A DNA stretch of 64,000 nt. Origin: Nanobdellota archaeon (lineage in GTDB: Archaea > Nanobdellota > Nanobdellia > Pacearchaeales > GW2011-AR1). The position numbers and the translations under genes were made by a program. The DNA is taken from contig JAJZAH010000003.1 of the NCBI GenBank assembly GCA_021799535.1, forward strand, positions 62,001 through 126,000, in the 5' to 3' direction. Shown one piece after another: positions 57,841 to 64,000 of the stretch; the stretch's first letter is position 1; each line of letters opens with the position of its first letter. A model generated the notes under the pieces. The model was not told where the DNA came from, did not search any database, and was given only the letters and a program-made list of their open reading frames with translations.

Positions 57841-59613
57841 ATGACTGGGGAAAACACTGATTCTATACCTGGTATGAACCTTAATTATTCAAAGCCGCAG
57901 ATGCCCGCGACAAACCCGGAAGAAGAAAGAAAGAAATTTGAGAAGACCAAAAAAGAAATTGACAGACTCAAGACTTTTATCCTTAAAAAATTCAAATATA
58001 TCCTTGCATTTGGCATCCTGCCTCCGCAGTCCATCCCTAAATTCATAGAAGAGGAAGAGGCTCCTGAAAGCTCCAAAGACCACGTTCACATTGAGATAAT
58101 TGTTCCGGATGAAAAAGTAAAAGAAATCCCGAAGATAAAACAGGAACTGATAAAGGAAATTGAAAGTGCCAAAGAAAAGGTCTGGGCTCATATAATGACT
58201 CCTTCAGAGGTATGGGAGATATGCATGGACCAGAAGTTTGACCTTTCGGGAGCTATATCTATGAGCTACCCGGTTTATGACAAAGGCATACTAGGAGCGC
58301 TGAGAGTTGCTGAAATACACAAATCTTTAGTTCTTCAAAAATTCGAGAAATATGTTGTGAGTTATGTAATTGGCGGAAGCCTTATCAGAGGCGATGCCGC
58401 AAAAACAAGCGACGTCGATGTCTTTGTCGTCATCAATGACACTGACGTTAAGAGGATGCCCAGACGCGAGCTCCTTGAAAGATTAAGGGGAATCATATAC
58501 CAATATGTCGCTGAAGCAACACAAATTGCCGGCGTAAAGAACAGGCTTGAACCACAGATTTACCTTTTAACAGACTTCTGGGATGCAGTCAAAGATGCTC
58601 ACCCTGTGATGTTCACTTTTATCCGCGACGGAGTCCCCCTCTATGACAGAGGAACTTTCATGCCATGGAAAGCGCTCCTGAAGATGGGGAAGCTAAAACC
58701 CTCGCCCGAATCAATTGATATGTTCATGAGCATGGGTGACGGAGTAATCCAAAGAAGCAAAAGGACACTTCTCTCAGATATATTCACAAACATCTTCTGG
58801 GGTGTGACCTCTCCTGCTCAGGCAATGGTGATGCTAAATGGCGGCGCTCCTCCAAACGCTAAAAAAGAGCTCGTAAACGAATTCAAGAAAGAATTCTTGG
58901 ATAAAGGTATGCTTGAGAAAAAGTATGTTGACTTCCTGGAAAAAATTGTGCAGACATGGAGAGACTACGAGCACGAAAAGATAAAAGAAATCTCCGGGTC
59001 AGAGATTGATAAGCTGCTAAAGCAGACAGAGGAGTTCATTGACAGGCTCAAGAAGCTCAGGAAAGAGATTGAAGCAAAAGCGCAGGAGAAGACGGTGGAA
59101 CAGATTTACGGGGACGTTATCGACCTCCTCAAAGATATAATCGGGAAGAAAACCCCGGAAAAGCTGGCAGAGGAATTTGACAAAGAATATGTGAAGAAAG
59201 CCAAATTCACAAACCAGCATTTGAGGATCCTGAAAGACGTGATAAAAGCCAAAAAAGAGTTCAAAAAGGACAAGGCAGAGTTCCATAAGATCGACAGAGT
59301 GAGAAAAGACGCAGATATACTGATAAAAGACCTGACAGAGTATATCCAAAGGAAAGATTTAATCCCAATAAACAAAGGAAAAATGACTCTCAAGACAAAG
59401 GATAAAAGCATTGAGATAGTGAACGCGAACGGAAAAACTTTCCTTTTTGAAGGCAATTCCGTAAGGATTGTTTCAGATAAGATAGAGGAATCAAGCATTG
59501 AAGAATTCGAAAAGTCGATAGCAAAACAAAAAGAATCCCCAAGTGTTGAGATAGACTCTAAGGTCTTTGAAACCCTCAGGAAAAATTACGGAGAATTTGA
59601 AGTTGTTTTTTGA
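57841..59613 (+). CDS. Large nucleotidyltransferase-domain protein with C-terminal helical extension
   Basis: VSYVIGGSLIRGDAAKTSDVDVFVVIND; long charged helical C-terminus. Confidence 0.8.
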   Translation: MTGENTDSIPGMNLNYSKPQMPATNPEEERKKFEKTKKEIDRLKTFILKKFKYILAFGILPPQSIPKFIEEEEAPESSKDHVHIEIIVPDEKVKEIPKIKQELIKEIESAKEKVWAHIMTPSEVWEICMDQKFDLSGAISMSYPVYDKGILGALRVAEIHKSLVLQKFEKYVVSYVIGGSLIRGDAAKTSDVDVFVVINDTDVKRMPRRELLERLRGIIYQYVAEATQIAGVKNRLEPQIYLLTDFWDAVKDAHPVMFTFIRDGVPLYDRGTFMPWKALLKMGKLKPSPESIDMFMSMGDGVIQRSKRTLLSDIFTNIFWGVTSPAQAMVMLNGGAPPNAKKELVNEFKKEFLDKGMLEKKYVDFLEKIVQTWRDYEHEKIKEISGSEIDKLLKQTEEFIDRLKKLRKEIEAKAQEKTVEQIYGDVIDLLKDIIGKKTPEKLAEEFDKEYVKKAKFTNQHLRILKDVIKAKKEFKKDKAEFHKIDRVRKDADILIKDLTEYIQRKDLIPINKGKMTLKTKDKSIEIVNANGKTFLFEGNSVRIVSDKIEESSIEEFEKSIAKQKESPSVEIDSKVFETLRKNYGEFEVVF

Positions 59614-59658
59614 ATAATACAGGTCTTAATGTAATATTTTAAATAAAAAAATATTTGT

Positions 59659-60138
59659 TTATTTTCTCCTGCTGTGCGCAAACCTCTTCCTGAAAATCAA
59701 AAACGCAAGCCATGACAAAAACGCCCCGATAAGAGCGTATATTATCGGGTCAATCAGCAGATTAACATAAATCCCTATCTGAATAACTGTTTGGATAGTT
59801 CCGGCATCGACTCCTTTTTTAACTGCTGCCTGTATCACTTGGGCTATTTTCTCAGGATAAATATAATATGATACCACCCCTACAACAGCAGATGCAAGCC
59901 CCATCACCGCTCCGGAATAAGCCCCGGCCTTGGAGGGTTTAATTTCAACATTGTTTTTAGCGACACCATACCCCACAAGCCCAAAAACATAAAATGCCAC
60001 AAGGATTGAGATAACAGATGAGAAAGTCGCCCCGATCCAGCTTTCAACAGGCAATACCAAGACAAGCAAAGAATAAACCACAAAAAAAATAACTGGAGTC
60101 TCAATAATGCTCCATATAACACTTTTATTGTTTTTCAT
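59659..60138 (-). CDS. Hypothetical polytopic membrane protein
   Basis: Four TM segments; start at MKNNKSV about 22 nt after a TATA box. Confidence 0.7.
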   Translation of the reverse strand: MKNNKSVIWSIIETPVIFFVVYSLLVLVLPVESWIGATFSSVISILVAFYVFGLVGYGVAKNNVEIKPSKAGAYSGAVMGLASAVVGVVSYYIYPEKIAQVIQAAVKKGVDAGTIQTVIQIGIYVNLLIDPIIYALIGAFLSWLAFLIFRKRFAHSRRK

Positions 60139-60209
60139 TTCGTAAAAAAGCATTCCGCTTATATAAATATAATGAAAACACCTAAAAACCCGCACGGGCT
60201 TCCATTCTT

Positions 60210-61319
60210 ATGAAGTATCTATTTATACTCGGCAGGAACATTGAACTTTCAAAAACTGAAGTTCTATCATATTTTGAGGGGTCCGGAAACAGGATTTCAA
60301 GATTTGAGATCATAGAAAATGGGTTATTAATCGAAACTGAACATCCGCTCAATAGAGGCATTGTGGATATTTTCGGGGGAGTAGTCTCAATAGGCAAAGT
60401 TACCGCTTCGGGTAAACCTGATGAAGTCTTGAAAAAACTCGACTCGGAGGAAATCTACACGGGAAAAAGCAACAAGATCAATTATTCCGTATGGAACTTC
60501 TCCGAAGAACGGGAAATTTTCCAGAATTACCTTAAGGGCAGATTTAGGGAAGAGAAATTAAAAGCGACGCTGAAACACATAGAGAACCGAATGGAAATGC
60601 AAGACGGTGAGAGATTCCAGATGGTTTCATCAAAGAGGCTTGACAAAGAGTTTTTTGTCTTCGGGAAGGATACCATCTATTTTGGGGAAATTTATGAAAC
60701 TTTCGACTCAAAAAGCCTCGAAGAGAGAGACATGAAAAAACCTGCTAGGCGCGAATCACTTGCAATATCCCCGCGACTCGCCAAGATTTTGATAAACCTT
60801 TCGGGTATAAAACCAGGAGAAACCTTGCTTGACCCTTTTTGTGGCATCGGGACTGTCCTTTCAGAAGCGCTCCTTCGCGGGGTTAAAGTCATAGGCATTG
60901 ACAAGGACAAGGACGCAATAGCCAGTGCGAAACAGAACATGAAATGGTTCGGATTCAATGAAAAAAATTACAAGCTGATTAATGGCGATTCTACAAAGGA
61001 GGGAAATATTTGTGCAGACGCAGTCGCAACAGAGCCTGACCTTGGAAAGATCTTAAAGGAGATTCCGGCAGCGGATGAAGCGAAAAAAACCCTTGAAGAT
61101 TTTGAAAACCTCATGATAAAATCCATAAACAACCTCAAATCCTGCCTGAAAGGTAGGATAGTTTTCACTTCCCCTTACATAAAAATAGGCAAAAAAAGGA
61201 TAGGGCCGAAAATCGAAGAGATAACCAGCGCAACAGGATATAACTTAACTTACAGCATCCCCGAATTCCGAGAAAGTCAGATTGTGGGAAGGATGATTTA
61301 TGTCCTGAATAAAAATTGA
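60210..61319 (+). CDS. Trm11/TrmG10-like tRNA (guanine-N2) methyltransferase
   Basis: THUMP-like N-terminus; DPFCGIGTVLSEALLRGVKVIGIDKD; ATEPDLG. Confidence 0.88.
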   Translation: MKYLFILGRNIELSKTEVLSYFEGSGNRISRFEIIENGLLIETEHPLNRGIVDIFGGVVSIGKVTASGKPDEVLKKLDSEEIYTGKSNKINYSVWNFSEEREIFQNYLKGRFREEKLKATLKHIENRMEMQDGERFQMVSSKRLDKEFFVFGKDTIYFGEIYETFDSKSLEERDMKKPARRESLAISPRLAKILINLSGIKPGETLLDPFCGIGTVLSEALLRGVKVIGIDKDKDAIASAKQNMKWFGFNEKNYKLINGDSTKEGNICADAVATEPDLGKILKEIPAADEAKKTLEDFENLMIKSINNLKSCLKGRIVFTSPYIKIGKKRIGPKIEEITSATGYNLTYSIPEFRESQIVGRMIYVLNKN

Positions 61320-61378
61320 TTTAATTTTTTAGTGGTTACAATAAAAAAATTTATAAATATCAAGTTACATAAATTTAA

Positions 61379-61723
61379 ATGAGAATCAAAAGTTTGTTAA
61401 ATAAACTCAAAGAAAAAGATGAGATTATCCCAATCGAAAAAGCCAAAGAAATTCTGTCCACTATTGGAATAAAGATTGATGCATTGGATTTGCCCAATTT
61501 GTTAAGTGTAGGATATACGAGATACTTCAGGAATTTAGAGTTAAAACCTTACATGGATTTTGATGAATTGAAAATAAGAGTCACTGGAGAATATGAAAGC
61601 TTCCCTGCTGATTTCCACCTTTACGTCGCCAAAAAGAGCTCCATATTTACCCCGGAAAAGAAGATTTTGGATCCACCAATAACAAGAATCAAAATAAATA
61701 CTTTTGGAAGGATTAAAAATTAA
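61379..61723 (+). CDS. Hypothetical protein
   Basis: 114 aa ORF with TATA box upstream. Confidence 0.6.
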   Translation: MRIKSLLNKLKEKDEIIPIEKAKEILSTIGIKIDALDLPNLLSVGYTRYFRNLELKPYMDFDELKIRVTGEYESFPADFHLYVAKKSSIFTPEKKILDPPITRIKINTFGRIKN

Positions 61724-61836
61724 TTTCTGTTTTTTCTTGCGGGAAAAATTTATTATAAGCAATAATTAAAGCATAATCAAAGTTTACAAGAAACCTTCGC
61801 CGAAGGTTTTTTAAACTAATTTTATTGATAATCATT

Positions 61837-62097
61837 ATGACAAAGGGCAAAGTAATACAGTTCAGAAGAGGAAGACACATAATCCATGAAAGGCACTTTT
61901 TAATCGAGGCTGAGGGTATAGACTCAAAGGAAAAAGCCGGAAAAATGATCGGGAAATCTGTGGAGTGGAAATCACCCGCAGGTAAGGCCATAAAAGGAAA
62001 AATTGCGGCAGCTCACGGTAACAAGGGAGTTCTAAGGGCAATTTTCGAGAAAGGTCTTCCAGGACAAGCCTTGACAACAGAGGTTAAAATAGAATAA
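61837..62097 (+). CDS. rpl35ae: Ribosomal protein eL33 (L35Ae)
   Basis: GKVIQFRRGRHIIHERHFLIEAEGIDSKEKAGKMIGKSVEWKSPAGKAIKGKIAAAHGNKGVLRAIFEKGLPGQAL. Confidence 0.9.
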   Translation: MTKGKVIQFRRGRHIIHERHFLIEAEGIDSKEKAGKMIGKSVEWKSPAGKAIKGKIAAAHGNKGVLRAIFEKGLPGQALTTEVKIE

Positions 62098-62098
62098 G

Positions 62099-62650
62099 AT
62101 GGGAACATTAAGAAAAGCAAATGCATATTCAAAAAGAACGGTGGTTCCTTTCACAAGAGTTTCAAAAAAGAGGCAGAAATCGTACATTAAAGTTGTGCCG
62201 CCGCAGAAAATAGTCAAGTTCGAGATGGGAAAGCCGTCAATGTTCAATGACGGAAAATTGCCGCATATATTAAAAGTTGTCTCTACAGAAAAAGTCCAGG
62301 TAAGACATAATGCACTCGAGGCATGCAGGCAGTATATAAACAAGAGACTCGACGAAGATTTGGGAGGTCAGTATTTCTTCAAGGTCGTGCCGTTCCCGCA
62401 CCATATACAAAGGGAAAACAAAATGCTTACAGGCGCAGGAGCTGACCGTATGCAGACAGGTATGCAGCTCTCTTTTGGAAAATCCATCGGGAAAGCGGCC
62501 ATACTCAAGCCGGGAAAAGAACTGTTCATTTTCGCGCTACCAAATGAAAAGGCAGTACAAACAACGAGAGAGCTTATAAGGCAGATTGATTCCAAGCTTC
62601 CCGGCGGAATCAGGACAGATTACACAAACCTATCTGTGAAGAAGCAATAA
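62099..62650 (+). CDS. rpl10e: Ribosomal protein uL16 (L10e)
   Basis: HNALEACRQYINKRLDEDLGGQYFFKVVPFPHHIQRENKMLTGAGADRMQTGMQLSFGK. Confidence 0.96.
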   Translation: MGTLRKANAYSKRTVVPFTRVSKKRQKSYIKVVPPQKIVKFEMGKPSMFNDGKLPHILKVVSTEKVQVRHNALEACRQYINKRLDEDLGGQYFFKVVPFPHHIQRENKMLTGAGADRMQTGMQLSFGKSIGKAAILKPGKELFIFALPNEKAVQTTRELIRQIDSKLPGGIRTDYTNLSVKKQ

Positions 62651-62715
62651 TTTGTTACTATTTATAAGATACGACATACCGAAAGATTTATATAGTCCGG
62701 GGGTATTAATTTAAT

Positions 62716-63036
62716 ATGAAAATGACTGAAAGTTACAAAGTAGATATAAAAGACCATAGCGGATTGTTTTCTAGGTGGAGGCCAAATGCATTTTTTGATT
62801 CAATAGAAAAACTTAATGAGTATATTACTCGAAGCACTGACACTAATAGGCTTGTATTACAAGGTAAAAAAGTGAAAGATAACGCAACAATACTAAAATT
62901 TTTGTACACCCCTTCGGTGGCTGAAGCTGAAGAACGAGGTATTAATTATCCCGGAATATTCATTTCATATAGAATTGTCCCAGTGTTGAAACTTGAAAAT
63001 ATAAAGAACGAAGGAGGAGCCGGAACTGGATATTAA
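62716..63036 (+). CDS. Hypothetical protein
   Basis: 106 aa; strong TATA gaaagatttatatag about 25 nt upstream. Confidence 0.65.
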   Translation: MKMTESYKVDIKDHSGLFSRWRPNAFFDSIEKLNEYITRSTDTNRLVLQGKKVKDNATILKFLYTPSVAEAEERGINYPGIFISYRIVPVLKLENIKNEGGAGTGY

Positions 63037-63037
63037 T

Positions 63038-63700
63038 ATGGCAGAAGAAAAAAAAGAAATAAGCGCTGAGGAAAAAGCAAAAGCTGAAGCTATCGAGAAA
63101 CTAAGAAAAGACAGAATAGGAAATCTTGAAAGCCTTCTTGTATACAGCGGCGCAAGATATCTGAAGAGTTCTGAAAACCCTTTCGGGACAAAAGGCATGC
63201 AGGCGGGAAACTTCGCATTCAATGAATTCTTAACCGGAAAAAAAGCTAATGAAATAAGAGATGGCATCTATAAACAAAAAATTGCAGAGGCGCAGGAATA
63301 CGAGACAGTCTCACAGCCTGAATACACAACTAATTACGAACTTGAGAGAAATGCACTGGGCATGATCCAGGACGCACAGGCAGGTTTGAGCCTGAAAGAC
63401 TTAAGCGACGTAGTCAAGAAAGTCGCTCCCGAGATAAAAATAGAAGTTCCTCAGGGAATACAAAAAATGAATTATATGGAATTGGCCGAGAAAGCTTCCA
63501 AAGCAGGTAAAGATTATAAACCAACAAAAGATGAGGAAGCTCTCCAAACCTACTTCGGGGCCATGACTAAGGCATATGAAGAATTTGCGGGATACTCTCT
63601 TATCGGAAAGGCGATGTCTGAGGGTTATAATGCAGTGTTCAAAGGCATCTCAGAAAAGTTCGCGCCAAAAAAAGAAGAGCCTTCTGAGCCCAAGAAGTAA
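63038..63700 (+). CDS. Hypothetical charged protein
   Basis: 220 aa, helical, coding-like; follows previous ORF. Confidence 0.7.
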   Translation: MAEEKKEISAEEKAKAEAIEKLRKDRIGNLESLLVYSGARYLKSSENPFGTKGMQAGNFAFNEFLTGKKANEIRDGIYKQKIAEAQEYETVSQPEYTTNYELERNALGMIQDAQAGLSLKDLSDVVKKVAPEIKIEVPQGIQKMNYMELAEKASKAGKDYKPTKDEEALQTYFGAMTKAYEEFAGYSLIGKAMSEGYNAVFKGISEKFAPKKEEPSEPKK

Positions 63701-63704
63701 TTTT

Positions 63705-64000
63705 TTATTTCTTCTTTTCAACACCTACAATTTTCTCAACTAAGGAAATCATCTCTTTCATAAATTCCTCAGCCCTTTGCTGCCATATATCTATCTCGGA
63801 CCCTTTTATGTCCTTTATTTCAAGGTGATCTATTTTCTTATGAAGATAATACATGTCCTTATACCACTCAACATATTTCATTTTCAAAAACCCTTTATCT
63901 ACAAAAGCTTCCTTAAGATCAACCATAACATGCTCCGGAGAAGGAGGAAAATATCCTGCCGAAATCAAAGCCCCATGAGCCGCATCAACCATAGACCAAT
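63705..64000 (-). CDS. C-terminal part of a second NTase-associated/HEPN-like protein, truncated by window edge
   Basis: Frame stays open to 64000; resembles 57841-59613 internal region (DKGxLxxKYVxxxxx...KxIxGSEID). Confidence 0.65.
   Translation of the reverse strand, partial: WSMVDAAHGALISAGYFPPSPEHVMVDLKEAFVDKGFLKMKYVEWYKDMYYLHKKIDHLEIKDIKGSEIDIWQQRAEEFMKEMISLVEKIVGVEKKK

Noticed and set aside
1-64000. CRISPR array, cas genes, prophage or IS element
   Set aside because: No regularly spaced repeats, transposase, integrase or phage structural proteins seen by reading the sequence

Overview
The window looks like a gene-dense archaeal chromosome segment. Support: eL8/L7Ae, eS28, eL24, eS24, eS31, eL33, uL16, Rpo7 (RpoE'), Spt4, thermosome, Kae1, PdaD, archaeal-type tRNA introns at 37/38 and TATA-box promoters. 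Bacterial-type gyrase GyrB/GyrA together with many short DPANN-style ORFs suggests a DPANN lineage (Woese-/Pacearchaeota-like); that placement is inference, not shown. No CRISPR array, IS element, integrase or rRNA was recognised. Main themes: (1) an HTH_10 regulator / EgtD-like methyltransferase / ThiH-HydG-like radical SAM cassette beside a Cu(I) P-type ATPase, separate HMA protein, cupredoxin and Met/Gly-rich membrane protein; (2) tandem DsbA-like thioredoxins; (3) MacB-like and DrrAB-like ABC systems; (4) an extended gyrase gene cluster with a zinc ribbon, a very acidic protein, an NTase-like protein and a divergent kinase-like protein; (5) translation and tRNA-modification genes; (6) five tRNAs, three with introns (His, Trp, Tyr). 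The strongest candidates for undescribed biology are the methyltransferase/ThiH-like cassette, a promoter-plus-hairpin candidate ncRNA near 26.84 kb, a tRNA-His gene with a poorly paired acceptor stem beside hisS, a large NTase-domain protein with a second related copy at the window end, the gyrase cluster accessory proteins, and an AF1577-like radical SAM locus. All assignments come from reading the sequence; no database or structure search was run.
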